Assembly: GCF_000160135.1 (NCBI RefSeq) | Contig: NZ_GG729937.1 | Location: 28,891 to 92,890 of the forward strand | Source: Oribacterium sp. oral taxon 078 str. F0262 | Lineage (GTDB): Bacteria; Bacillota; Clostridia; Lachnospirales; Lachnospiraceae | DNA length: 64,000 nucleotides | Reading direction: 5' to 3' | Part shown: positions 17,115 to 25,801 of the stretch, in pieces | Layout: each line of letters opens with the position of its first letter | How positions within the stretch are numbered: the first letter of the stretch is position 1 | Position numbers and translations under genes: made by a program | The notes under the pieces: generated by a model | What the model saw: only the letters and a program-made list of their open reading frames with translations | What the model was told of the DNA's origin: nothing | The model's database searches: none

Positions 17115-17997
17115 GGATTTCACCTCCTGACAGCTTCACGGCCTCTGACAGCGCGCGCTTTGCGAGCTCCGAAATCAACTGCATGCGAAACTCCCTGGAG
17201 GCTCTCCAGGAGCTCCGCGGATTCACCTCCGTAAGAGCTGTCTCTGAGAAATCGGAGAGAAGCCCGGGGTCCGAGAGGCTCCGATTCTTAAGCTTCTCCT
17301 CCGCCTTCCTGCAGCGGATCGGCGTGGGCGCCGCGACGCCGTAGGCAAGGCGCGCCTCTTCGATCCTGCTTCTGTCCCCATTCAGCTTCACGCGGACCGC
17401 ACAGCCGAGTGTGGCGATCTCCATCGCCCGGCGCTTTCCGTACTTGATATACTTTCCCGTCCAGCCCTCATAGTCCTCTTTTCGGATCAAAAAGCCGGTG
17501 CAGACCTCCTCCCGTCTTCGGACCGTTCGGCCCGGTCCGGTATAAAAGTCATGGATCGAGATCCTCCTCTCCCCCTCCGGTCCCGTGAGCAAAAGCTCTG
17601 TATTGAGGGAGACCGCGCTCGCCGCGGAGTCCGCGGAGGTCGCGCCGTTGCATATATTCCCCCCCATGGTTCCCATGTTTCGGATCTGCGGGCCGCCGAC
17701 CATATCCACGGCCTCTCCCAGCATCGGAAGATGCTCCATGATCAGAGGATCATTCGTAATATGGGTAAAGCTCGTGCCGGCTCCGATCCAGATCGATTCG
17801 TCCGGAAGCAGCTTCACCCCCTTGATCTCCGGGATATTTTTCACAGATACGAGGGCTCTTCCCGCATCCTTTCCCGCCCTTACACGGATCAGGACATCCG
17901 TTCCTCCGTTAATCAGCTCGGCATTTTCATCCTCCGAGAGCGCCCTGACAGCATCGTCTACACTGCGTGCCTCATAAAAGCCTGCGATATCAAACAT
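17107..17997 (-). CDS. xdhB: xanthine dehydrogenase-type FAD-binding subunit
   Basis: A 296-residue CoxM/XdhB-type subunit. The FAD pocket motifs LINGGTDVLIRV (about 34-45), IGAGTSFTHI and IRNMGTMGGNICNGATSAD (about 105-123) are family hallmarks; the C-terminal CO-dehydrogenase flavoprotein domain follows. It links the iron-sulfur subunit to NAD or another acceptor. It lies between the molybdenum and iron-sulfur subunits in one minus-strand operon. Confidence 0.94.
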   Translation of the reverse strand: MFDIAGFYEARSVDDAVRALSEDENAELINGGTDVLIRVRAGKDAGRALVSVKNIPEIKGVKLLPDESIWIGAGTSFTHITNDPLIMEHLPMLGEAVDMVGGPQIRNMGTMGGNICNGATSADSAASAVSLNTELLLTGPEGERRISIHDFYTGPGRTVRRREEVCTGFLIRKEDYEGWTGKYIKYGKRRAMEIATLGCAVRVKLNGDRSRIEEARLAYGVAAPTPIRCRKAEEKLKNRSLSDPGLLSDFSETALTEVNPRSSWRASREFRMQLISELAKRALSEAVKLSGGEIHA

Positions 17998-18069
17998 CTC
18001 CTGAACTCCTTCTATCTATCCTCTGCCAGCCCCATCCAGAGAGGGAAGCGCGGTCATGTCCTAAAGCGT

Positions 18070-20493
18070 CTACAGAAGCCCTCCTTCCTGGAAAGCCTCA
18101 ATCAGTCTCTGACTGGTCATCGGGGCGACCTTCATGCCGATGCCTGTGGCCTGCAAAACGGCGTTTCGGATCGCCGGAGCCGCGGCGATCGTCGGCGGCT
18201 CTCCCAGGGATTTGTTGCCGTAGGGGCCCGTGGGATCCTCAAGCTCCACGAAGTCGATCCTCATATCCGGCACGTCCATCGCGGTCGGGATCTTGAAGTC
18301 CAGCAAGTTGTCATTCAGGACACGGCCCGTCTTCTCATCCACAAGGAGATCCTCCGAGAGCGCATATCCTATGCTCTGCGCGATTCCTCCGTGCACCTGG
18401 CCCTCCGCGGTCTTCCGATTGATGATGATGCCGGAGTCATGGAGCTCCACGAGATCCAGAATCTTCACCAGTCCGAGGGGAAGATCCACCTCGACCTCCG
18501 CGAAGCAGACGCCGGAGGAGAAGGTATTGTCCTTGCACTGGTTCGAGACCTCCGCCGTGATGTGGACCGCGCGGTCCAGAGAGTAAAAGGCGGTGTCCGC
18601 CAGGATCGAGAGAGGAAAGAGAGCTTCTCCCCCTTCCTTCAGGACGACGCGGGAATCCACGATCTCAAGCATCTCCGGCAGGATCTTCTCCTTGGGAGAG
18701 AGGGAGAGCTGAGAGCGGAGCTTCTCCTCCGCCCTGCTGACCTCCTTCGCATAGATCGTCTTCGAGATATCCTCCACGCTGTTGTTCAGCATATAGGCGG
18801 CATAATCGAGGATGCGGCTCCGGAATTCCTCCGCGACCTTCTTGCACGCCATGCCGGAGACATAGGTCTGGCGGGAGGCGTAGGCCCCGGTATCAAAGGG
18901 CGTCACATCCGTGTCCTGCGTGGAGACGATGTAGATCTCATCAAAGCGAAGGCCGCTCGTATCCGCCGCCATCTGGGTGAATACCGTATCCGCGCCCTGT
19001 CCGATCTCCGTCGCCCCCATGATGAGCTGCGCGGAGCCGTCCTGATTCAGCACCATGCGGGCAGAGGCGGTCTCCAGGGAGATGGGATGCACGCCCGTCT
19101 TATAGCAAAAGATCGCCATTCCGACGCCGCGGCGCTTCATGCCGCTCTCATGCCCGTACTTTTCCCTCTTCTCCGTCCAGTGAAAGAGCTCCGCCCCCTT
19201 CTCCATGCACTGCTTTAAGCCATAGGAGCGAAAGGTGATGCCGTTCCCCGGATCACGGAAGCCTTCCTCCATGCAGTTTTTCATGCGGAGCTCATAGGGA
19301 TCCATGCCGAGCTTTTTCGCAAGATCATCCACCAGACACTCCGTGAACCAGATCGACTGCGGGATGCCGTAGGCCCGCATCGCCCCCGCCGTCGGGGAGC
19401 TCGTATAGACTGTCCAGCCATCCGCTTCCGTCCCCATGCGGTCCCGGTAGAGATCCTTAAACACCGTGCAGCAGTTCGCGCAGATCGCGTGCCCATGGGA
19501 GGCGTAGGCGCCGTTGTTCGCATAGGCGTCAAGACTCCTCGCGAGGATCGTGCCATCCCTTTTCGCAAGACCTCTCACATAGCCCGTGATCTTGTGCCGG
19601 GTTCTCGTAGAGATGATGGTCTCCTCCCGGGAGATCTCAAGACGCACCGGCCGTCCGCCGACCTGCATGCTCATAAAGGCGTTGAGCGGCTCATAGAGTA
19701 CATCCTGCTTGTTTCCGAAGCCTCCCCCGATGTAGGGCTTTATGATCCGGACCTTCCCCGTGGGGATCCCCAGAGCCATGGCCGTGTACAGCTTCACGAT
19801 CGCGGGGATCTGCGTGGAGCAGGTCACAGTGACCTTCCCGTTATTGTCCACATAGGCCCAGGAGACCGGAAGCTCGATGTGGCAGTGGGAGATCCTCGGC
19901 GTATCCAGCTCCTCCTCTACATAGACGAGCTCTTCCTCTCCGTACTCTTTCTTCGCCTCCTCGAGGGCCTTCTCGAAGGAAAAGTCCGCCTTTCCCATCG
20001 TCATATGGCTGTGCACGATCACATTGTCCTTACGGAGATCCGGATGAAGCGGCGTGGCCCCCTCCGCCATCGCCTGCTCCACCGTCGGGATCGCAGGATA
20101 CTCCTCATACTCCACCTTGATCTTTCGGAGGGCCTGCTGCGCCGCGACCTCATCCTCCGCGATGACGCAGGCGATGTCGTCCCCATAGAAGCGCACGCGC
20201 CGGTTCAGGAGCCTCCTGTCGCAGATATCCTGATGCTTCTCCTCCACACTCCAGGGATGCCCCGCAGTCGGAAACTGGCAGTCCGGCACATCGAAGCAGG
20301 TCAGTACCTTTACGACTCCCGGCACCTTCTCCGCCTCGGAGATATCCATGCTTTTCACCAGACCATTTGCGATTTCCGAGTGCAGTACCTTCCCATGCAA
20401 GATATTCTTCGGCTCCAGGTCCGCAGTATACTTCGCTTCCCCGCACACCTTCGCATACGCGTCGACCCTGACCTTTCCCTGACCCACTTCCAT
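18070..20493 (-). CDS. xdhA: xanthine dehydrogenase-type molybdenum-binding subunit
   Basis: An 807-residue catalytic subunit. An N-terminal hammerhead domain precedes the molybdopterin motifs GGGFGNKQD, GAMRAYGIPQ and TEIGQGADTVFTQ, and the active-site Glu lies in KSLGEPPTIAAAPAI near the C-terminus. The family hydroxylates purines and related heterocycles. The ATG at 20493 follows GGAGGTATA. Opposite an NCS2 purine permease and close to cofactor-selenation genes, a purine substrate (hypoxanthine, xanthine or reverse urate reduction) is likely. Related N-heterocycle hydroxylases cannot be excluded. Confidence 0.93.
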   Translation of the reverse strand: MEVGQGKVRVDAYAKVCGEAKYTADLEPKNILHGKVLHSEIANGLVKSMDISEAEKVPGVVKVLTCFDVPDCQFPTAGHPWSVEEKHQDICDRRLLNRRVRFYGDDIACVIAEDEVAAQQALRKIKVEYEEYPAIPTVEQAMAEGATPLHPDLRKDNVIVHSHMTMGKADFSFEKALEEAKKEYGEEELVYVEEELDTPRISHCHIELPVSWAYVDNNGKVTVTCSTQIPAIVKLYTAMALGIPTGKVRIIKPYIGGGFGNKQDVLYEPLNAFMSMQVGGRPVRLEISREETIISTRTRHKITGYVRGLAKRDGTILARSLDAYANNGAYASHGHAICANCCTVFKDLYRDRMGTEADGWTVYTSSPTAGAMRAYGIPQSIWFTECLVDDLAKKLGMDPYELRMKNCMEEGFRDPGNGITFRSYGLKQCMEKGAELFHWTEKREKYGHESGMKRRGVGMAIFCYKTGVHPISLETASARMVLNQDGSAQLIMGATEIGQGADTVFTQMAADTSGLRFDEIYIVSTQDTDVTPFDTGAYASRQTYVSGMACKKVAEEFRSRILDYAAYMLNNSVEDISKTIYAKEVSRAEEKLRSQLSLSPKEKILPEMLEIVDSRVVLKEGGEALFPLSILADTAFYSLDRAVHITAEVSNQCKDNTFSSGVCFAEVEVDLPLGLVKILDLVELHDSGIIINRKTAEGQVHGGIAQSIGYALSEDLLVDEKTGRVLNDNLLDFKIPTAMDVPDMRIDFVELEDPTGPYGNKSLGEPPTIAAAPAIRNAVLQATGIGMKVAPMTSQRLIEAFQEGGLL

Positions 20494-21011
20494 GCTTATA
20501 CCTCCTGATCCTTCCTGTTCCCTCATCTCATTATAAAAAATACGAAAGCGGGCGTCCATTAACAGTTCTTTCTAATAATCTCTCTTCGTTTCTGTGGACA
20601 AGCGACAAAAAACTTTTTTAGATCCCTTCCCCCTCTCTCTCCGATATCGCTAAAAATCTCTTTGAGAGCCCGATCTGTGAATCAAAACGGGCCGCGTAAA
20701 TCCTATCTTTTCGTCAATGGAGCCTAAAATATTTTTTGTCATATTTTTGTCATTTGAGAAAAAAGCCTGCCCTTTTCCGCATCTCCGCCCGGTGGACATC
20801 ATGCTGCACTTTCAGTATATTAGTCTTTATATTAGTCTTTGTCTTCTTGCCTTCTGTCCGCCCGGAGGGCACAGGAAGCTCCCGCTCCCTGCGCATGACT
20901 TTTATTCATAAAGGATGAGAAAAACACCGGGAAAAGACAGCCAAAGCTCAGGCAATCTCAGACAGAAGGCTTTCATTTTCGCGGTACCGGCTTTAGGAGG
21001 GGCCTTTTACC
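20494..21011. promoter_or_regulatory. divergent promoter region between xdhA and the purine permease
   Basis: 518 bases without a gene. I looked for a purine riboswitch core and saw none. There is a direct repeat TATTAGTCTTT (about 20817-20841) and an 8-bp palindrome CGGTACCG near 20988. The 9-mer GCGGTACCG also occurs upstream of the second purine permease at 56184. These are candidate operator elements only. Confidence 0.35.
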
Positions 21012-22364
21012 ATGAGTCAGAAAAGCAGCGGGGCGGCCCGCATGGAAAACATCTACCAGCTGGACGGCAGGGTTCCGATCGGAAAGGCGATCCCCTTCGG
21101 TCTGCAGCATGTGCTCGCAATGTTCGTCTCCAATCTGGCGCCGATCACGATCATCGCCGGAGCCGCGCAGCCTGCCCTTTTGCCGGGACAGCTTGCAATG
21201 CTCCTGCAAAACGCGATGTTTGTCGCGGGAATCGCGACCATGATCCAGCTCTTTCCCCTCTGGAAGATCGGGGCCAGACTCCCGATCGTCATGGGTGTGA
21301 GCTTCACCTTCGTGACAATTCTAAGCAGTATCGCGGCAAACTACGGCTATCCGAGCATGATCGGCGCCGTGCTCGTGGGAGGGATCTTCGAGGGCAGTCT
21401 CGGCCTGCTCGCCCGCTACTGGAAGCACTTCATCGCTCCGATCGTCTCCGCGACCGTCGTGACCGCGATCGGCTTCTCCCTCTTCACCGTGGGGGCCCGT
21501 TCCTTCGGAGGCGGCTACAATGATGATTTCGGCTCTCTTCAGAATCTCTCTGTCGCGGGCATCACGCTTCTCACCTGCATTCTCTGGAGCATCTTTGCGA
21601 AGGGATACTTAAAGCAGCTCTCCGTCCTCGCGGGACTCATCGTCGGCTATATCCTCTCCGCTGTCCTCGGGATGGTGGATTTCAGCGGGATCTTCTCCGG
21701 CGGTCTCCTCTCACTCCCGCATCTCCTTCCCTTCCGTCCGGTCTTCCACCCCGGGGCGATCTTCTCCGTCTGCATCATCTTCCTGGTCTCCGCCGCAGAG
21801 ACGATCGGAGATACCTCCGCCATGGTCTCCTCCGGTTTAAACCGGGAGATCACGGAACAGGAGGTCTCCGGTTCCCTGGGCTGTGACGGCTTCGCCTCCA
21901 GCATCTCCGCCCTCTTCGGCTGTCCTCCCGTGACCTCCTTCTCCCAGAATGTGGGGCTCATCGCGATGACAAAGGTCGTAAACCGCTTCACGATCGCGAC
22001 CGGAGCCGCGGCCATGCTGCTCGCGGGCCTTCTGCCCCCCGTCGGAAACTTCTTCGCCTCCCTCCCGCAGTGCGTCCTCGGGGGCTGCACGATCATGATG
22101 TTCGGAAGCATCGTGAGCTCCGGCATCCAGATGATCTCCGCCTGCGGCTTCAGCCAGAGGAACATCATCATCACCTCCCTCTCCCTCGCGGTCGGAATCG
22201 GCTTTACGACGAGCCCGGAGAGTGAGATCTGGAAGAATTTCCCGCCTCTCATCCAGACGGTCTTCGGGGGAAACGTCGTCGCCGTGGTCTTTGTCGTCGC
22301 CCTCCTTTTAAACGGCATCCTGCCAAAGAACATGGAGAGCGGAAGGCTTCCGGTTCAGGAATAG
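21012..22364 (+). CDS. NCS2 family uracil/xanthine/urate permease
   Basis: A 450-residue nucleobase permease with about 12-14 membrane segments. The NCS2 signature QNVGLIAMTKVVNRF is near residue 315, and SAAETIGDTSAMVSSGLNREITEQE lies in the substrate-binding helix region. Members import xanthine, uracil or urate with protons. The ATG at 21012 follows TTTAGGAGGGG. It is divergent from xdhA and so would feed purines to the molybdenum hydroxylases. Xanthine or urate specificity is inferred from context. Confidence 0.92.
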   Translation: MSQKSSGAARMENIYQLDGRVPIGKAIPFGLQHVLAMFVSNLAPITIIAGAAQPALLPGQLAMLLQNAMFVAGIATMIQLFPLWKIGARLPIVMGVSFTFVTILSSIAANYGYPSMIGAVLVGGIFEGSLGLLARYWKHFIAPIVSATVVTAIGFSLFTVGARSFGGGYNDDFGSLQNLSVAGITLLTCILWSIFAKGYLKQLSVLAGLIVGYILSAVLGMVDFSGIFSGGLLSLPHLLPFRPVFHPGAIFSVCIIFLVSAAETIGDTSAMVSSGLNREITEQEVSGSLGCDGFASSISALFGCPPVTSFSQNVGLIAMTKVVNRFTIATGAAAMLLAGLLPPVGNFFASLPQCVLGGCTIMMFGSIVSSGIQMISACGFSQRNIIITSLSLAVGIGFTTSPESEIWKNFPPLIQTVFGGNVVAVVFVVALLLNGILPKNMESGRLPVQE

Positions 22365-22396
22365 CTTCTCCGGGAAAACGCGGTGTACAGCCAAGG

Positions 22397-22439
22397 AAAG
22401 GGGGAGTCGGCTTTCGCAGGAAGGCCGACTCCCCCTTTT
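22397..22439 (+). terminator. bidirectional terminator after the permease
   Basis: A perfect 15-bp stem (arm AAAGGGGGAGTCGGC at 22397-22411 with 22424-22438) and a 12-base loop, ending in TTTT, 32 bases after the permease stop. Confidence 0.9.
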
Positions 22440-22455
22440 CCCAGCTGTCCCTTCT

Positions 22456-22619
22456 CTCCCCGGGAGACAATTCTCTTTGAGAAGACTCAGGGATGCACCA
22501 AGCTGCCGCCCTGCCATTTTGTCCGTCCGCGCACAGGCCGTCTGCCGCCCCGGCGACTCGGCTTCGCCCGGGAGGCTTCAGCCGATCTCCCTTCGGGAGA
22601 CACTTCTCTTCAAGAAGTG
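22456..22619. repeat. two copies of a paired-hairpin element
   Basis: Each copy is a GC stem, a 1-3 base spacer, then an AT-richer stem: CTCCCCGGGAG (22456-22466) plus ATTCTCTTTGAGAAG (22470-22484), and CTCCCTTCGGGAG (22587-22599) plus CACTTCTCTTCAAGAAGTG (22601-22619). The second copy touches the stop of the acyl-AMP ligase gene. Loops differ while pairing is kept, which suggests selection for structure. Confidence 0.65.
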
Positions 22620-22620
22620 G

Positions 22621-24144
22621 TCAAGGACGCTCCGAGTCTGCCTGATGGCAGACTTCTGCGCTTTGTCTTCTCAGGAGCTTTCCCATCGCATTTTTCGGGA
22701 GCTCTTCCTCCGTGATCGAGAGCTCCTTGATCTGCTCCGCCATCGGAAGCCCCCGGTTCATCTCCTTCACATAGGCTCGAATCTCCCCTGCGAGCTCCGG
22801 CCTCTCCGAAAGGGCAGAGCTGTATATCTTCGCGGCGATTTTCTCCCCCTCCGAGAAGACGAGGCATTCGTCGATGAGGGGACAGGCGTAGAGCTTCTCC
22901 TCCAGCTCCTCCGGGGAGACATTCTCTCCGTTTGAGAGAATGATGATATTCTTGATCCGGCCCGTGACATAGAGATAGCCGTCCTCATCCAGCCTCCCCA
23001 GATCTCCGGTCCGAAGCCAGCCGTCCCGGAAGGCCTTCCGGTTCTCCTCCTCATTGTTCAAGTACGCCTTCATGACATTTTTCCCGCGCACGAGGATCTC
23101 TCCGTCCTCGATCTTCAGCTCGCAGTAGGAGGCGAGCTTTCCGCATGCGCCGTCCCGGTAGGCTCCGCGGTAGGTGACGGTTCCCGCCGTCTCCGTCATG
23201 CCGAAATACGTCCTTGGCTCGATCCCGAAGCTCCTCATCCCGCTTATGAGAGAGGCGTTCATCCCCGCTCCGAGGCAGAGGGCTTCCTCCGCCCTCTTAA
23301 GGCTCTTTGAAAGAGCAGAGGAGCGGGGAGCTCTCTCGATCAGCTTCTTCATCACCGCCGGGACCGTGATGAGGCGGTCGAAGCCCCCTCTTTCGAGGTC
23401 TCCCAGAAAGCGCTTTGCGCTGCTCAGATAGCAGCAGTCCCCCCGCGCCATCTCGTCCAGAATCCCGATAATGCCTCCGATATGATAGAGCGGGAGCATG
23501 TGGATCGAAGAAATCATATGGGAGAGGTCTGTGCTCTTTTTCTCCTCCCCGCTTTGGAAGAGCTCCCAGGCATAGACCGAGAGGTTCTGACTGCTGAGCT
23601 GCACGACCTTGCTCTTTCCGCTGGTCCCGGAGGAAAGCAGCATGAGGACGACCGCATCCGGATCCCCGTCGGAAAGCGGGGCCTCCTCGGAAGAGAGCCT
23701 GTGCTCCGAAAAAAGCTTCTCCAAGGAGAAGCTTCTCCCCTCCTCCTCGGGAAAATCCTTTCCGGGAAGCTCGGGGAGCTCCCGGAGATTTTCCCCGAGG
23801 AGGAGCGCGTCAAAACCGATCTCCCCCGCGATCTCCAGGATTCTCTCCGGGGAAAAGCTCTGGTTGAGCGGAATCACGGTATTGCCGGAGGCGATGATAC
23901 CGAGATACTCGGCGAGATAAGCATAGGAATTCTCCGCGGCGATTCCGATCCGAAAGCGCCCTCCGCTCCGGCTCTTCCTCCCTCTTCCCCACGAGTCCCA
24001 AAAGGCCGCCGCCCTCCGGATATCTCTCTCCAGCTCCTCTGTCGTGACCTTCGCGGGCTCTGCCTGCTCGGGATCCGTGTAGAAAAAGGCCGTCCGCCCC
24101 CGGAAGGACGAGAAATACTGCTTTAAAAATCCGATCAGAGTCAT
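22621..24144 (-). CDS. acyl-AMP ligase / acyl-ACP synthetase-like protein
   Basis: A 507-residue ANL-superfamily adenylating enzyme. The phosphate loop is SSGTSGKSK (171-179); YFGMTETAGT, GWLRTGDLGRLDEDGYLYVTGR and the C-terminal lysine in PKNAMGKLLRR are in order. It would activate a carboxylic acid as acyl-AMP and load it onto the acyl carrier protein encoded immediately upstream (4-base overlap, ATGA). NGENVSPEELEE is typical of acyl-CoA/ACP synthetases rather than of D-alanine-specific DltA. In this exopolysaccharide operon it probably supplies the acyl donor for the MBOAT acyltransferase. The acyl group is unknown. Confidence 0.85.
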   Translation of the reverse strand: MTLIGFLKQYFSSFRGRTAFFYTDPEQAEPAKVTTEELERDIRRAAAFWDSWGRGRKSRSGGRFRIGIAAENSYAYLAEYLGIIASGNTVIPLNQSFSPERILEIAGEIGFDALLLGENLRELPELPGKDFPEEEGRSFSLEKLFSEHRLSSEEAPLSDGDPDAVVLMLLSSGTSGKSKVVQLSSQNLSVYAWELFQSGEEKKSTDLSHMISSIHMLPLYHIGGIIGILDEMARGDCCYLSSAKRFLGDLERGGFDRLITVPAVMKKLIERAPRSSALSKSLKRAEEALCLGAGMNASLISGMRSFGIEPRTYFGMTETAGTVTYRGAYRDGACGKLASYCELKIEDGEILVRGKNVMKAYLNNEEENRKAFRDGWLRTGDLGRLDEDGYLYVTGRIKNIIILSNGENVSPEELEEKLYACPLIDECLVFSEGEKIAAKIYSSALSERPELAGEIRAYVKEMNRGLPMAEQIKELSITEEELPKNAMGKLLRRQSAEVCHQADSERP

Positions 24145-24389
24145 CCCTGTTTTTCCATCCTTTTCATCACGGCATCCGCGATATCTCCGACGGTCTCCGT
24201 CTCCGCGAGGACTCGCTCCGGCATCCGGATATGAAAGGCGGATTCCAGCGCCCCCAAAAGATTATAAAAATCCAGGGAATCGATCCCAAGATCCTCCTGC
24301 ATGGAGGTCTCCTCGTCGATCTCTTCCTGAGAGTCCATCACCTCCCGTATGATCGGGATCAGCTTCTCCAAAATCTCTTCTCTGTCCAT
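24141..24389 (-). CDS. acyl carrier protein
   Basis: An 82-residue carrier with the phosphopantetheine attachment Ser38 in DLGIDSLDF. It is acidic and four-helical, typical of ACP/DltC-like carriers. Its stop overlaps the ligase start, so the two are made together; they form a dedicated loading module rather than the fatty-acid synthesis ACP. Confidence 0.92.
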   Translation of the reverse strand: MDREEILEKLIPIIREVMDSQEEIDEETSMQEDLGIDSLDFYNLLGALESAFHIRMPERVLAETETVGDIADAVMKRMEKQG

Positions 24390-24421
24390 ATTCTAAAACC
24401 TCTCTTTCCCGAAACAGCGCC

Positions 24422-25795
24422 TCAGCTTCCCGCGCCCTCTGCCTTTTCCGTCTCCTTTGCTTCTCCCGCCTCCAAGGAGGAGGGCGGACTCATATCCTTC
24501 GCGGCTTTTCCCCGCTCCGAGGATAGCTCTGTGCCACCCTGTACCGTAGGTTCTGCCGCGCTTCCCTGTGCCGGGGCTCCTGTCATGCCTCTCTGTGCCG
24601 GAGATTCTGCCGCGTTTCCCTGCGCCGAGGATTCCGCCGCGCTCTCCTGCTCCGTGGAGGAGGATTCCAGAAAGCGGAATTTTCCGTCCCCACGGACTTC
24701 CTCACCCCCGATTCCATGCCGGAGCTTCCGCTCCGCCACGTAGTATTGCTTTGCGAAGCTGTAGAGCTTCTCCGCAAGCTTCGAAAGATCCGCATTCGAG
24801 CGATTGCTCAAGAGGATGATCTGCCCGTCCGTCTCTTCGTCATAGAAGATATAGGAGCGGCAATATTTTCCCGCGCCGCTGTGATGGAAAACCCTGCCCT
24901 CCTTGCTGAGACCCATGGTATAGCTTTTCCCGTCCGAAAAAATCTCATCCGGGTTTACTCCGGGAATCCCTCCCTTATACAGCGCATTCTGCCACTCATA
25001 GAGGTCGATGACATCGGAGCTCATCCCGCCCGCGCTGAAGCTGAAATTCGAGGAGTATTCCTCCCCGTCCGACTTCGTCTCTCCGTCATAGGGCTTTACC
25101 TCTGCGTCCTGCGCGGAGCTGCTGCTATGCGAAAGCCCCAGCGGCTTTAAGAACTCCGACTCGATATAGTCCCCGTAGCTCTGCCCGGAGAGCTTCTCGA
25201 TGATTGCGCCCAGGAGAACATAGTTCGAATTGCTGTAGTGAAACTCTCCTCCGGTGCTTCCGTCCAGCTTGAACTGGAGAATCGCATCCACAAGCTCCGC
25301 TGTCTCTACTATCCCCGTGCCCCCGGAAAAGCGGGACAAAAAGTCCTGATCATCGGTATAGTTTGGGATGCCGGAGTTCATCTCGAGAAGCTGCCGGACC
25401 GTCACCCTGTCCGCATAGCCGCAGTCCGGAAAGAAGCGGCGCAGCGTCTCATCCTGCGAGAGCTTTCCCTCGGAGATCAGCCGAAAAACCGCGGCTCCCG
25501 TGAACTGCTTCGTGATGGAGTTGATGGGAAGGCTGCTGTCCCTCCCGATCTTCTCCTTCCCCTCCGCACTGATCCTTCCGTACCCGCCGGAGAAGAGAAT
25601 CTTCCCGTCCTTAGACAGGAGATAGGAGCCGTGATAGCCGAAGCTTCGGAAGATCCCCTCCAGCTTCTTCTGATAATGCTTCTTCATGCTGCTGTAGGAA
25701 CGCACCGAATACATCCGGAACACAAAGAGCGCTGCCAGTAAAAAGGCCGCGGCAATCAGTCCGGAAAATATCCTCTTGTTCCGTTCTTCCTTCAT
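24422..25795 (-). CDS. membrane-anchored serine hydrolase (class C beta-lactamase / esterase fold)
   Basis: A 457-residue protein. An N-terminal membrane anchor (about 10-28) precedes a beta-lactamase-fold domain with the nucleophile in SITK (Ser93, Lys96), the tyrosine motif YSN (187-189) and HHSGAGKY near 316. Relatives are D-alanyl-D-alanine peptidases, esterases or acyl-transfer hydrolases. A C-terminal extension of about 80 residues is Ala/Ser/Gln/Gly-rich with a repeated xAAExxAQG pattern. Between the GH5 and acyl-carrier genes, it may remove or transfer acyl groups on the extracellular polysaccharide (inference). Confidence 0.86.
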   Translation of the reverse strand: MKEERNKRIFSGLIAAAFLLAALFVFRMYSVRSYSSMKKHYQKKLEGIFRSFGYHGSYLLSKDGKILFSGGYGRISAEGKEKIGRDSSLPINSITKQFTGAAVFRLISEGKLSQDETLRRFFPDCGYADRVTVRQLLEMNSGIPNYTDDQDFLSRFSGGTGIVETAELVDAILQFKLDGSTGGEFHYSNSNYVLLGAIIEKLSGQSYGDYIESEFLKPLGLSHSSSSAQDAEVKPYDGETKSDGEEYSSNFSFSAGGMSSDVIDLYEWQNALYKGGIPGVNPDEIFSDGKSYTMGLSKEGRVFHHSGAGKYCRSYIFYDEETDGQIILLSNRSNADLSKLAEKLYSFAKQYYVAERKLRHGIGGEEVRGDGKFRFLESSSTEQESAAESSAQGNAAESPAQRGMTGAPAQGSAAEPTVQGGTELSSERGKAAKDMSPPSSLEAGEAKETEKAEGAGS

Positions 25796-25801
25796 TTCGC
25801 T

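Noticed and set aside
20494..21011. Purine or xanthine riboswitch upstream of the NCS2 permease
   Set aside because: No purine-aptamer core or other familiar aptamer consensus could be found by eye; only short repeats and a palindrome.
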